Part shown: piece by piece, positions 25,952 through 34,951 of the stretch
How positions within the stretch are numbered: position 1 is the first letter of the stretch
Layout of the letters: every line of letters starts with the position of its first letter
NCBI GenBank assembly: GCA_035995985.1
Contig: DASYJY010000089.1
Span: forward strand, 10,865-74,864
Direction of reading: 5' to 3'
DNA: 64,000 bases
Source of the DNA: JADGNZ01 sp035995985
GTDB taxonomy: Bacteria; Acidobacteriota; Thermoanaerobaculia; Gp7-AA8
Notes under the pieces: model-generated
The model's database searches: none
What the model was told of the DNA's origin: nothing
What the model saw: the letters and a program-made list of their open reading frames with translations, nothing else
Made by a program: the position numbers and the translations under genes

Positions 25952-26374
25952 ATGAATCGTCTGCTGTCCGTTGTTCTCATCGCAGTCGCGGCATCGCTCT
26001 TCCTGGCCGCGGCGCCTGTGACCTCCGTATCGGCGACGGCATCGATCGATCTGAGCATCGAGATTGCGCCGACGTCGTATGGCCCCTACGAGTTGTTGCG
26101 CGAACAACATCGCGGCACCTTCACCTGCTGCGCGATGTGGCTCGATGAGCCGAACCATCGCATCTACGGATCGGTGAGCGTCGTGGTCCATCCGGGCGAG
26201 GAGCAGACGGAGACATCCATCGCCGGCGGCGTGAAGATGACGATGAAAGGGCGCGTCGACTCCGGCCGCACTGGCGCGACCGCCGAGGTCACCGTTGTAC
26301 GCGACGGAGTTCTGATCGCGCATCAGCAGAGCCGCGTGAAGTTGACGGGATCCGGCCGTTCACAGGTGTACTGA
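25952..26374 (+). CDS. secreted protein of unknown function
   Basis: The protein has 140 residues. An N-terminal signal peptide (VVLIAVAASLFLAAAP) is followed by a mainly beta-type domain with one adjacent Cys pair (FTCCAMW). I recognise no family. AAAGGGGGAAG precedes the ATG with normal spacing. The following gene, also a small secreted protein, starts 54 bases after the stop; the two show no clear similarity to each other. Confidence 0.7.
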   Translation: MNRLLSVVLIAVAASLFLAAAPVTSVSATASIDLSIEIAPTSYGPYELLREQHRGTFTCCAMWLDEPNHRIYGSVSVVVHPGEEQTETSIAGGVKMTMKGRVDSGRTGATAEVTVVRDGVLIAHQQSRVKLTGSGRSQVY

Positions 26375-26428
26375 ACGCGCCGGCGCCCCGGTGCTACACT
26401 CAGCGCCTCATCAACAAGGAGGCATTGC

Positions 26429-26911
26429 ATGCGTCACGTTGCCGGGGCGTTGCTCGTGGTTTTTCTCGTCGCACTGCCGGCCTTCGCTATCGATCCTGGA
26501 CACGCCGAGGGGAGCTTGACTATCGATGCGAACAAGATCCCGCTCAACTACGCGTACGCCGTGGCGAAGCAGAAGAATGAGCTCTCCGGCCGCAACGAGA
26601 TGACGCGCATCATCCTCACCGAAAAGCCGCTGCCCGACGGCGCGAAGCTGACGGAGATGGACAACAACCTTCCCGGCAATCTGAACGGCGTGATCATCTG
26701 CATCGACAAACTCGGACGCGTCGGCCACGTCGCCGTCCAGCACCCGAAGGGAACGTACGACGGCGGCTACTTCGAGGGCGTTCCCGATTACGAGTTCAAG
26801 CAGCGCAAGGGCGAGTCGGGAACGTACGGCGGCACCGTTTCGTCGATGAGCATCAAGACGAACACGATGACGTTCTCCTACGATGCGACATTCGTCGCCT
26901 CGCTCCGGTAA
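26429..26911 (+). CDS. secreted protein of unknown function
   Basis: The protein has 160 residues with a clear signal peptide ending at about Ala20 (LVALPAFA). The mature part looks beta-rich (GSLTIDANKIPLNYAYAVA, then a MTRIILTEKP strand) and may be a small sandwich domain. An AAGGAGG lies just before the ATG. No family was recognised. It precedes the HEAT/PilT gene on the same strand but is unlikely to be functionally linked. Confidence 0.75.
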   Translation: MRHVAGALLVVFLVALPAFAIDPGHAEGSLTIDANKIPLNYAYAVAKQKNELSGRNEMTRIILTEKPLPDGAKLTEMDNNLPGNLNGVIICIDKLGRVGHVAVQHPKGTYDGGYFEGVPDYEFKQRKGESGTYGGTVSSMSIKTNTMTFSYDATFVASLR

Positions 26912-26932
26912 ACCGTTACACTTTCGCGGTTC

Positions 26933-29437
26933 ATGGCGCTCTTCTCCAACGAAGTCAGCGATGCGGTGAAGCGTCTGGCGGCGAAGTCGTACGCGACGCA
27001 GGAAGAGCGCGACGAGTTGCTCGGCCGCGTCGAATCGGCAGACGGCGTGCGGGCGCGCGACGTCATCTGGATGTTGTTCCGGCCGGACCGTGCGCTCCGC
27101 GACAGTGCCGCGCGCGTGCTGCTGCGCGTTCGCGACGCCGAAACGCTCGACGTTTTTCTTGCCGAATCGAAAGGGAAACCGGAACAGGCTCTGCGCGCCG
27201 CGGCCGCGGCTCTCTTTGCGCTCGGGCTGCCGGCGATTGACGCGCGTCTAGTCCAACTTCTTGCGCCGCCGCCGAAGGAGACGAAGGAAACGCGCGAGCT
27301 GCAGGATGCCGTGCGGCGTCTGCTGGCCGAGGCGCCGATGTCGCGGCAATTGGAGCCGGTGCTGTGGCAGCTTGCGTCTTCCGGCAATCCCGACGAGCGC
27401 CTGCCGTTTCTCAACAAGCTCGCATCGAGTGAGATCGACGAGAACGCAGCGCGCCGCTGGCGGCGGATCGCTGCCGATCCCAGCCCGGCCGTGCGCGACA
27501 AAGCGATCGAAGTTCTGGCTGCGAAAGCGCCGCAGCATTCGCTCGATCTGCTGATCGAAGCGCTGCCACGCGCCGGTTATGCTGTGCAGCAAACGATCGT
27601 CGAGGCGATGACGAAGCTGGCCGCCGGACAAGGCGCCGCATTCGCCGACCGTCTTCTTCCCGCGCTGGCGTCCGGCGACGCCGCCACGCGCACCGCCGTT
27701 CTGAAAATACTCCTCGGCATCGGCGATCCGGCCGGCGTCATCAAACGCTACATCCGTTTCTCCAGCACGCTGGCCGGCTTCATCCGCGACCGCGCGCTCG
27801 ATTCGCTGCGCGAGTTTGGCGCCGCGCTCATCGAGCCGGTCATCGAACTGCTGCACGATGCCGATCCTGACACGCGCTCCGGCGCGATGGCCGTCGCCGG
27901 CGGATTCGAAGATGTGCGCATCGTCCCCGCGACGGTTCAACTGCTGCGCGATCCCGACTGGTGGATTCGGATTTCCGCCGCCGACATGCTCGGACGCCTC
28001 AAGGATCCGCGCGCCGTCGAGCCACTCGTGGCGACGCTGGCCGATCCCGACATGAAGTGGGCCGCCGTCGAAGCGCTCGGCCGGATCGGCGATCCGCGCG
28101 CATTGCCTGCGCTGGGAAAGATGCTCGCCGACCCGCTGCCCGACGTTCGCATCGAAGTCATGCTGGCGTTGAAGAACTTCCAGCATCCGCAGGTTCGCAA
28201 TGCGCTGACGAGCGTCGCGCAAAACGATCCCGATCGCGGCGTCCGGACGCACGCGATCGAAATTCTCGATGAGCTTGCCGCGACCGATCGCCAGTCGCAG
28301 TCGGGCATCGACGCGATTCGCAAAGCGGCGCTGACGGTCGCCGTCGCACAGGGCGAGCCGCGGCTCAATACGCTGCTGATCGCTACGCGCAATCAGGGCG
28401 GATCAGACTTTCACCTCTCCGTCGGCCAGCCGCCGATCGTCCGCCTCTCCGCCGATCTGCTGCGCGCGCAGGGCGAGCCGTTTACCGCGGCGCAGACGGA
28501 GTCGATGCTGAAGGAAGTGCTCAGCGACGCGCAGTGGGCCACGCTGCAGACGCAGACGCAGATCGACTTCTGCTACGTCGTCCCGCAAGGCGGCCGCTAT
28601 CGCGCGAACGTTTTCTTCGATCATCACGGCTACAACGGCGTCTTCCGCGTCATCCCGGAGAAGCCGCCAACGATCGTCGACCTCGGGCTGCCCGCGCATC
28701 TCGCGGAGATCTCCGACTATCACCAGGGACTCGTGCTCGTCTGCGGTCCGTCCGGTTCGGGCAAGTCGACGACGCTCGCGGCGCTCGTGAATCTGTTCAA
28801 CGAGACGCGCAACGATCACATCCTGACGATGGAGGACCCGGTCGAGTTCGTCCATCCGTTCAAGAATTGCCTCATCAATCAGCGCGAAGTCGGGTCGCAC
28901 ACGAATTCATTCGCGCGCGCACTGCGGGCGGCGTTGCGCGAAGACCCCGACGTGATCGTGATCGGCGAGCTGCGCGACAACGAATCGATCACGCTCGCCC
29001 TCACCGCCGCCGAGACCGGCCACATAGTCCTCGGCACGCTGAACTCCACCAGCGCACCGAAAGCAATCGATCGCATCCTCTCCAGTTTCCCCGCCGACGA
29101 GCAGCCGCAGATTCGCGCGTCGCTCTCCGAGTCGCTGCGGTATTGCATCGCGCAGCGCCTGCTGCCGGCGCGGGAAGGACGCCGCCAGGTTGCCGCCTTC
29201 GAAGTACTCAAAGGCACGAGCAACATCGGCACGATGATTCGCGACCAGAAGACCTACCAGATTTACTCGGCGATGCAGATCGGACGTTCCCTCGGCATGC
29301 AGACGTTCGACGAGGCGCTCAAGGACTTGCTGCGCCGCGAACAGATCAGCGCGGAGACGGCGTACCTCGCAGCGCTGAAAAAAGAAGATTTCGAATCGAT
29401 GGTCAGCCCCGAGTTCATCGCCCGAGGAAAAGCGTAA
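26933..29437 (+). CDS. HEAT-repeat / PilT-type ATPase fusion
   Basis: The protein has 834 residues. Residues 1-460 are HEAT-type helical repeats (blades such as DPRAVEPLVATLADPDMKW). Residues 477-834 form a type IV pilus retraction ATPase: Walker A GPSGSGKST (about 603-611), Asp box MEDPVEF, Walker B DPDVIVIGELRD. The His box is altered: His697 of TGHIVLG is kept but the usual TLHT is TLNS (Asn704). The stop codon shares one base with the start of the true-length PilT gene, so the two are probably made together. The HEAT part may tether the ATPase to a partner or modulate it. Confidence 0.88.
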   Translation: MALFSNEVSDAVKRLAAKSYATQEERDELLGRVESADGVRARDVIWMLFRPDRALRDSAARVLLRVRDAETLDVFLAESKGKPEQALRAAAAALFALGLPAIDARLVQLLAPPPKETKETRELQDAVRRLLAEAPMSRQLEPVLWQLASSGNPDERLPFLNKLASSEIDENAARRWRRIAADPSPAVRDKAIEVLAAKAPQHSLDLLIEALPRAGYAVQQTIVEAMTKLAAGQGAAFADRLLPALASGDAATRTAVLKILLGIGDPAGVIKRYIRFSSTLAGFIRDRALDSLREFGAALIEPVIELLHDADPDTRSGAMAVAGGFEDVRIVPATVQLLRDPDWWIRISAADMLGRLKDPRAVEPLVATLADPDMKWAAVEALGRIGDPRALPALGKMLADPLPDVRIEVMLALKNFQHPQVRNALTSVAQNDPDRGVRTHAIEILDELAATDRQSQSGIDAIRKAALTVAVAQGEPRLNTLLIATRNQGGSDFHLSVGQPPIVRLSADLLRAQGEPFTAAQTESMLKEVLSDAQWATLQTQTQIDFCYVVPQGGRYRANVFFDHHGYNGVFRVIPEKPPTIVDLGLPAHLAEISDYHQGLVLVCGPSGSGKSTTLAALVNLFNETRNDHILTMEDPVEFVHPFKNCLINQREVGSHTNSFARALRAALREDPDVIVIGELRDNESITLALTAAETGHIVLGTLNSTSAPKAIDRILSSFPADEQPQIRASLSESLRYCIAQRLLPAREGRRQVAAFEVLKGTSNIGTMIRDQKTYQIYSAMQIGRSLGMQTFDEALKDLLRREQISAETAYLAALKKEDFESMVSPEFIARGKA

Positions 29438-30501
29438 TGGCGATGCAGAAGATCGATCGCTTCCTCAAGCTGATGAACGATCGCGGCGCGTCCGATTTTC
29501 ATCTCACCGTCGGCCGTCCGCCGATGCTGCGTGCGTCGGGGACGATGGAGTCGATCCGCTATCGCACGCTGACCGAGGGCGATTTCGCGGAGATGATCAA
29601 GCCGGTCACGCCGGCCAGGTTGTGGGACGAATACCAGCAGACCGGCGACGTCGATTTCTCGTACGAGATTCCGGACGTGGCCCGCTACCGCGTCAATCTC
29701 TTTCGCCAGCAGCGCGGTGGCGGCGCGGTCTTCCGCGTCATCCCTACGAAGATCATGACGCTCGAACAGCTCGGCCTTCCCGATCCGGTGCGCCGCATCG
29801 CCTCGATTCGCAGCGGTCTGGTGCTCGTGACCGGCCCGACCGGTTCCGGCAAGTCGACGACACTCGCGGCCATCATCGATCTGATCAACGAGACGCGCGG
29901 ACTGCACATCATCACAATTGAGGACCCAATCGAATTCGTGCATCCGAACAAGAAATGCCTCGTACACCAGCGCGAGATCGGCACGCATGCGAAATCGTTC
30001 GCCGAGGCGCTGAAGGCCGCCGGCCGCGAAGATCCGGACGTGATCCTGGTCGGCGAAATGCGCGATCTGGAAACGATCGCCATGGCCCTTTCCGCCGCGG
30101 AGCGCGGCACGCTCGTCTTCGGCACGCTCCACACGAACAACGCTGCGAAGACGATGGACCGCATCATCAGCGTCTTCCCGGCCTCGGAACAGGAAGGCGT
30201 CCGCAACGTGCTCGGCGAAACAATTCGCGGCGTCGTCGCCCAGCAACTGATGCCGAAAGTCGGCGGTGGCCGCATCGCCGCTGTGGAGATCCTCTTCGCC
30301 TCGCCCGCTATCGGCAACATGATCCGCGAGGGTAAGACTTCGCAGGTGACCAGCGCGATCCAGACCGGCGTGAAGGAAGGGATGATCGACATGGACGGCT
30401 CCATCCGCCGCCTCTACGACGCCGGCCTCGTCACCGCCCGCGCCGCCTACGACAAGGCGATCGACAAGGAGCAGTTCAAGGACTTGCTGGAGACGGCTTG
30501 A
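29437..30501 (+). CDS. pilT: type IV pilus retraction ATPase PilT
   Basis: The protein has 354 residues, the normal length. It has an N-terminal PAS-like domain (GASDFHLTVGRPP), Walker A GPTGSGKST, Asp box IEDPIEFVH and Walker B DPDVILVGEMRD. It drives twitching motility by depolymerising pilin at the cytoplasmic side. The His box again differs from the usual form, but in the other position: Thr225 (RGTLVFG) replaces His, while His232 (TLHTNN) is kept. The start overlaps the stop of the HEAT/PilT gene by one base. No pilin or pilB gene is seen in the window. Confidence 0.93.
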   Translation: MAMQKIDRFLKLMNDRGASDFHLTVGRPPMLRASGTMESIRYRTLTEGDFAEMIKPVTPARLWDEYQQTGDVDFSYEIPDVARYRVNLFRQQRGGGAVFRVIPTKIMTLEQLGLPDPVRRIASIRSGLVLVTGPTGSGKSTTLAAIIDLINETRGLHIITIEDPIEFVHPNKKCLVHQREIGTHAKSFAEALKAAGREDPDVILVGEMRDLETIAMALSAAERGTLVFGTLHTNNAAKTMDRIISVFPASEQEGVRNVLGETIRGVVAQQLMPKVGGGRIAAVEILFASPAIGNMIREGKTSQVTSAIQTGVKEGMIDMDGSIRRLYDAGLVTARAAYDKAIDKEQFKDLLETA

Positions 30502-30611
30502 CTCAACCTAAGGACGCCCTCGAAATCGAGTCAGCGAAGCTCGATCGTGAAGAGGAGCAGGCCATGGCTGATGAAAGCTGTGTCGCCGAAATCGACCTTT
30601 CGGAATCCGAT

Positions 30612-30653
30612 GCGTTTTATACGTAGAGTTCGCGAACTCTGCGTATAAAACGC
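30612..30653. repeat. 42-bp near-perfect palindrome
   Basis: The left half GCGTTTTATACGTAGAGTTCG meets its complement with one mismatch and no loop. It lies between convergent genes and abuts the stop codon of the DUF1003 gene. It may act as a two-way terminator, since TTTTAT/ATAAAA lie in the stem, but I see no following T-run on either strand. It shares no sequence with the other repeats in the window. Confidence 0.85.
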
Positions 30654-31495
30654 TAACCCTTCCTGAGCAGCCCTTCCATCATCGCGAACCGCTCCAGCAT
30701 TTCCGTGTAGATGCGGTCGGTCTTTTCGTGGAGATGCGCGACTTCGAGCTCCGCTTTGATGTTGACCTCGTATTCGACGTCGGAGCGGACGTGATCTTTT
30801 TCGGCCTGGCGGTTCTGGCTGATCAGAACGAAGCAGGAGAGGAAGATTGCTTCCAGCGAGACGATCATCGTCAACAGGCCGAACGGATATGGATCGAACG
30901 CGGGGATGCCGAGGCGGAAGGTGTTGACGATGATCCAGGCGCCGAACCAAATGAGGTTGATGAGCAGGAACGGCATGCTGCCGCTGAACCAGGCGATCCA
31001 GTCGGCGATTTTCTGGAGCGCGCTGAGGTTTTCCTCGACCTCGATGTTGACGTTGCGGGAGACGCGCGTTTGGAGGAGCTCGTCCGCTTTTCGCGTCATG
31101 TGTCCGACTGCTGCCAGCAGCCGCACAGCCGCCTCGGGTGTTTTCCGGAAGAGGAGCAGCAGGTCGTCGCGATCGAGCTCAAGCAATTCGGTGTCTACGA
31201 GCGCAAGCGCGGTGGCAGTGCGGGCGCCGCGGTCGAGGAGTGCCAGCTCGCCGAAGATCTCGCCGTCGCGCGCGACCGTGAGCACGATCTTCTGTCCGGC
31301 CGTGTCTTTGATGAACAACTCGACCTCGCCCGCAGTGACGACGAACAGCGATTCGCCCGGCTCGCCGGCTTGAAAGAGCGTCGTTCCCGCCTTCAGCTCG
31401 CGCCGATCGACGACAAGCGCTAACTGCGTGCGATCCTCTTCGGTAAGCTGCTCAAAAAGCTCGTTCTTCGCGAGCATCCCTGCATCACACGGCAT
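30653..31495 (-). CDS. cyclic nucleotide-binding / DUF1003 membrane protein
   Basis: The protein has 280 residues. Residues 10-130 form a cyclic nucleotide-binding domain (GEIFGELALLDRGARTATA). The rest is a DUF1003 unit: two membrane helices with SMPFLLINLIWFGAW and FDPYPFGLLTMIVSLEAIFLS, then a charged C-terminal coil. DUF1003 has no established biochemical role. The fusion suggests a membrane sensor of cAMP or cGMP. The first domain resembles that of the protein at 394. Confidence 0.85.
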   Translation of the reverse strand: MPCDAGMLAKNELFEQLTEEDRTQLALVVDRRELKAGTTLFQAGEPGESLFVVTAGEVELFIKDTAGQKIVLTVARDGEIFGELALLDRGARTATALALVDTELLELDRDDLLLLFRKTPEAAVRLLAAVGHMTRKADELLQTRVSRNVNIEVEENLSALQKIADWIAWFSGSMPFLLINLIWFGAWIIVNTFRLGIPAFDPYPFGLLTMIVSLEAIFLSCFVLISQNRQAEKDHVRSDVEYEVNIKAELEVAHLHEKTDRIYTEMLERFAMMEGLLRKG

Positions 31496-31579
31496 ACGTC
31501 CCTCCGTTGAGTCGCGGGAGTGTAGCCGGAGACGGCGATCGCGACGTGATGAAGGTCGGCCCTTCGATTCTGATGGGCC

Positions 31580-32641
31580 CTAGGGCTTTGCCCGCTGGTA
31601 TTGATCCGGCCACGGAATGTCGACGCCGAGGATGTGGGCGGCGTGGAGCGGCCAGTAGGGATCGCGCAGAAGTTCGCGGGCCAGCAGCACCGCGTCGGCT
31701 GAACCGCTGCGGATGATTTCGTCGGCTTGATGCGCATCGGTGATCAGGCCGACCGCTCCCGTCGCGACGCCAGCCTCGGCGCGGATGGCGCGCGCGAACG
31801 GCACCTGGTAGCCCGGACCGATCTCGATCTTCGCGCCGGGAACCGCGCCGCCGCTGGAGCAGTCGATGAGATCGACGCCGAGGTCGCGCAGGCGCTTCGC
31901 GAATTCGATTGAGTCGTGCAGGTCCCAGCCGCCTTCGGCCCAATCGGACGCGGAGATGCGTACGAAGAGGGGCAGGTGACCGGGCCAGATTTCTCGGACG
32001 CGTTCCGCGACACGGAGCGGAAAGCGCATGCGGTCTTCGAGCGCTCCGCCGTAATCGTCCGTCCGTACATTGCTGAGCGGGGAGAGGAACTCGTGCAGAA
32101 GATAACCGTGCGCCATATGGAGCTCGACGACGCGAAATCCTGCATCGAATGCCAGCTTGGTCGATCGGACGAATTGCTCGACGATCTCATCGATCTCGCC
32201 GGCCGTCAGCTCGTGCGGAACCGGCTCGCCTTCGCGAAATGGAATCGGACTAGGGGCCACCGTCTGCCAGGAATGCGGACCTTCGCGGATGACGCGGCCG
32301 CCGCGCCACGGTGCGTCGGTCGACGCCTTTCGTCCCGCGTGCGCAAGCTGAATTCCGGCAACGGCGCCGTTGCTCTCGATGAACGCGACGATGCGGCGGA
32401 ATGCATCGGCATGTTGCTGCGACCAGATGCCGCTGTCCCACGCGGTGATGCGGCCCGCGGGCGAGACGCCGCTCGCTTCGACCATGACTAGTCCCGCGCC
32501 GCCCGTGGCGCGGCTGCCGAGGTGCACAAGGTGCCAGTCGTTGGGGAGACCGTCATCGCTCGAGTATTGACACATCGGCGAGACGAAAATGCGGTTGCGG
32601 AAGGTGACGGCGCGGATCGTGTAGCTGTCGAAAAGGTGCAT
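31580..32641 (-). CDS. old yellow enzyme family oxidoreductase (YqjM/NamA type)
   Basis: The FMN-dependent TIM-barrel protein has 353 residues. The YqjM subgroup is marked by Cys24 and Tyr26 in SPMCQYSS and by His101 in HAGRKAST. The HMAHGYLLHEFLSPLSN segment is also typical. The family reduces activated C=C bonds using NAD(P)H, probably in stress or detoxification. The 84-base gap downstream to the DUF1003 gene start (31496-31579) contains nothing notable. Confidence 0.93.
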   Translation of the reverse strand: MHLFDSYTIRAVTFRNRIFVSPMCQYSSDDGLPNDWHLVHLGSRATGGAGLVMVEASGVSPAGRITAWDSGIWSQQHADAFRRIVAFIESNGAVAGIQLAHAGRKASTDAPWRGGRVIREGPHSWQTVAPSPIPFREGEPVPHELTAGEIDEIVEQFVRSTKLAFDAGFRVVELHMAHGYLLHEFLSPLSNVRTDDYGGALEDRMRFPLRVAERVREIWPGHLPLFVRISASDWAEGGWDLHDSIEFAKRLRDLGVDLIDCSSGGAVPGAKIEIGPGYQVPFARAIRAEAGVATGAVGLITDAHQADEIIRSGSADAVLLARELLRDPYWPLHAAHILGVDIPWPDQYQRAKP

Positions 32642-32771
32642 GGTGTTCGTAAAACCGCCGGAGTATAGCCGTGGCCGTCAGGGGACGTTTGCTGCGTCCC
32701 ATTCGTATACCGTTCGGCTACCATGCCACAGCGCCGCGCTGATCGCGGCGCGACCGATCAAAGGAGATTTC

Positions 32772-33503
32772 ATGACTCTTGTTTCCCGCATTTCCATCTG
32801 CATCCTGATCGCGGCGGCGGCGATCCCCGCCGTGGCGCAGACGTCGCGTCGCCGCGCTGTGTCGCCGGCGATCGCGAGCGCACCTACGACTCCGGTTGTC
32901 ATCACGGTGAAGGACGGGTCGAACGGGCTCGCAGTCGCAACCGCCACGGTTACGTACGCCGGCAAACCGCAGATCACAAACGGCACTGGCCAGGCCGCCC
33001 TCAGTCTGCCCATCGGAAAACCGGCTGTCGTTTCGGTGGAACACCCCGCCTTCCTGCCGTTTTCGCAGACGATCACAGCGCAGTCCGGCGGCACTTACGA
33101 GTTGACTCTTACGGAGAAGCCGTCCGTTACGATCAAAACGAAGACGAATGAAACGCACATCGTCGACATCGGCACTGCGCAGTTTGCGAACGCGGCGACT
33201 TTCAGCAATCCGTCGCGGTCCGACACGGGCAACTTCTGCAAAGAGGACGGATCCGATTTCACGCCCGACAAGACTGAATTCGTGCGCATCGTCGGTCCCG
33301 GCGTGCTGGAGAGTGCGGCGCAATGTTGCCAGTTCGGCAAGGTGGTTTCGGCGAATGTGGAGATGAAGTCGGGCGCCCACCTGAAGGTCTACTTCAAGGA
33401 CAGTTGCTCCGGTAACGAAGTCGATTTCGTCGGACGCGAGAAGTCGACGGGGCTGTATCAGTACTACCGCTTCACCGACATCGCTGAGATCGACTTTCCG
33501 TAG
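32772..33503 (+). CDS. secreted protein with carboxypeptidase-regulatory-like domain
   Basis: The protein has 243 residues, with AAAGGAG before ATG 32772. A signal peptide (about 1-22) is followed by a basic SRRRA stretch, then a beta-sandwich repeat of the CarboxypepD-reg type (TVTYAGKPQITNGTGQAALSL) at about 35-120, and a C-terminal part of unknown fold with several Cys residues (CKEDG, QCCQF, SCSGN). The family domain usually lies on outer-membrane or secreted proteins. The exact function is unknown. Confidence 0.7.
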   Translation: MTLVSRISICILIAAAAIPAVAQTSRRRAVSPAIASAPTTPVVITVKDGSNGLAVATATVTYAGKPQITNGTGQAALSLPIGKPAVVSVEHPAFLPFSQTITAQSGGTYELTLTEKPSVTIKTKTNETHIVDIGTAQFANAATFSNPSRSDTGNFCKEDGSDFTPDKTEFVRIVGPGVLESAAQCCQFGKVVSANVEMKSGAHLKVYFKDSCSGNEVDFVGREKSTGLYQYYRFTDIAEIDFP

Positions 33504-33544
33504 TGCGCGTCGGGCAATCGGGCATGGCGCGGTAGACTGCCATT

Positions 33545-34945
33545 GTGGTCAGCATCGATCCGCGCTTTGCCCTTGCCGGCGCGTCCGACGACATCGAACG
33601 CATCTACGCGAAGCAGCGCGCCAACCGCGATCGCGTAGCGGCTACGTCAGCCACCGAACGGATCGAGAAGCTCCGCCGTTTCCACACTGCGATGTTCGCG
33701 CACCGCGAAGACTTTTACGGCGCGCTCTGGGCGGACTACCAGAAGCCCGCGCCGGAAGTGGACATGTCCGAGATCTATCCGGTCGTGTCCGAGGCGCGGC
33801 ACGCCATTCGTCACCTGCGGCGCTGGATGCGGCCACGCCGCGTGGCCACGCCGCTCGCGCTCCTCGGATCGCGTTCGCGCATCGTGCACGAGGCCAAAGG
33901 CGTCGTACTGATCCTCTCGCCGTGGAACTTCCCGGTGAACCTCACGTTCGGGCCGTTCGTGTCCGCGATCGCGGCAGGCAACTGCGTGATGATCAAGCCG
34001 TCGGAAATGACGCCGCACACGAGCGCGCTGATGAAACGGATCATCGGCGAGCTGTTCGACGAGAGCGAAGCGGCTGTCATCGAAGGTGATGCGGGCGTTG
34101 CCGAGGCGCTGCTGCGGAAGAAGTGGGACCACATTTTCTTCACCGGCAGTCCCGCCGTCGGACGCGTCGTCATGAAGGCCGCCGCAGAGCATCTGACGCC
34201 GGTCACGCTCGAGCTGGGCGGCAAGTCGCCGGTCATCGTCGACCGCACCGCGAATCTCGACGAGGCCGCGAAGAAGATCGCCTGGGGCAAGTTCCTCAAC
34301 TGCGGACAGATCTGCATCGCGCCTGACTATCTGCTGATCGATGAAACGATCCAGGCACCGTTCGTCGAAAAACTGCGTGCCGCGATCGCGCCGGAGACGG
34401 GACTCATCGTCAACGACCGCCACGCCGCACGCGTCAAGCATCTGTTCGATGACGCCGTTGCAGGCGGCGCGGAAGTCGTCGCGGGCGGCGGCTTCGATCA
34501 GCGCGCCATCACGCCGACCTTGCTGGCGAACGTCGATCCGGAGTCGCCCGTGATGCAACAGGAGATCTTCGGGCCGCTGCTGCCGATGATCACGTACCGC
34601 ACGCTCGACGACGCGTTGCGCATCATCGCCGCGCGCGAAAAGCCGCTCGTGCTCTACCTCTTCAGCCGCAGCCGGAAAGTGATCGACGACGTGTTGCGGC
34701 GCACGACAGCAGGCGGCACGGCCATCAACGACACGCTGGTGCAGTTCTACCAACTCAATCTGCCGTTCGGCGGAGTGGGGGAGAGCGGCGTCGGCAAGGC
34801 GCATGGCCAGTTCGGATTCGAAGCATTCTCGAACGCGCGCGGCGTCTTCGAGCAGCCGATGCGCTTCAGCGCCATTCAACTGCTGTATCCGCCGTATACC
34901 AAGTTCAAGAAGAAATTGATCGACCTGACCCTTCGCTACTTTTAG
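33545..34945 (+). CDS. NAD(P)-dependent aldehyde dehydrogenase, ALDH3-like
   Basis: The protein has 466 residues from a GTG start. Catalytic Cys257 lies in NCGQICIAP and Glu223 in LELGGKSP. The short length, the SPWNFPVNLTFGP loop and the hydrophobic C-terminus (YPPYTKFKKKLIDLTLRYF is positioned as in fatty aldehyde dehydrogenases) match class 3. It oxidises long-chain or aromatic aldehydes. There is no clear partner, though the XoxF-like operon would make aldehyde. It is convergent with the YeiH-like gene, which follows after six bases. Confidence 0.9.
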   Translation: MVSIDPRFALAGASDDIERIYAKQRANRDRVAATSATERIEKLRRFHTAMFAHREDFYGALWADYQKPAPEVDMSEIYPVVSEARHAIRHLRRWMRPRRVATPLALLGSRSRIVHEAKGVVLILSPWNFPVNLTFGPFVSAIAAGNCVMIKPSEMTPHTSALMKRIIGELFDESEAAVIEGDAGVAEALLRKKWDHIFFTGSPAVGRVVMKAAAEHLTPVTLELGGKSPVIVDRTANLDEAAKKIAWGKFLNCGQICIAPDYLLIDETIQAPFVEKLRAAIAPETGLIVNDRHAARVKHLFDDAVAGGAEVVAGGGFDQRAITPTLLANVDPESPVMQQEIFGPLLPMITYRTLDDALRIIAAREKPLVLYLFSRSRKVIDDVLRRTTAGGTAINDTLVQFYQLNLPFGGVGESGVGKAHGQFGFEAFSNARGVFEQPMRFSAIQLLYPPYTKFKKKLIDLTLRYF

Positions 34946-34951
34946 CGCGCG

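Noticed and set aside
30564..30626. A 20-codon plus-strand frame with GAGGAG upstream, ending inside the 42-bp palindrome.
   Set aside because: Too short and without any recognisable feature; the ribosome-like site may be chance.
30531..30950. A minus-strand frame of 139 codons before the DUF1003 stop region.
   Set aside because: It crosses the 42-bp palindrome and overlaps the well-supported DUF1003 gene in another frame; no ribosome site or motif.
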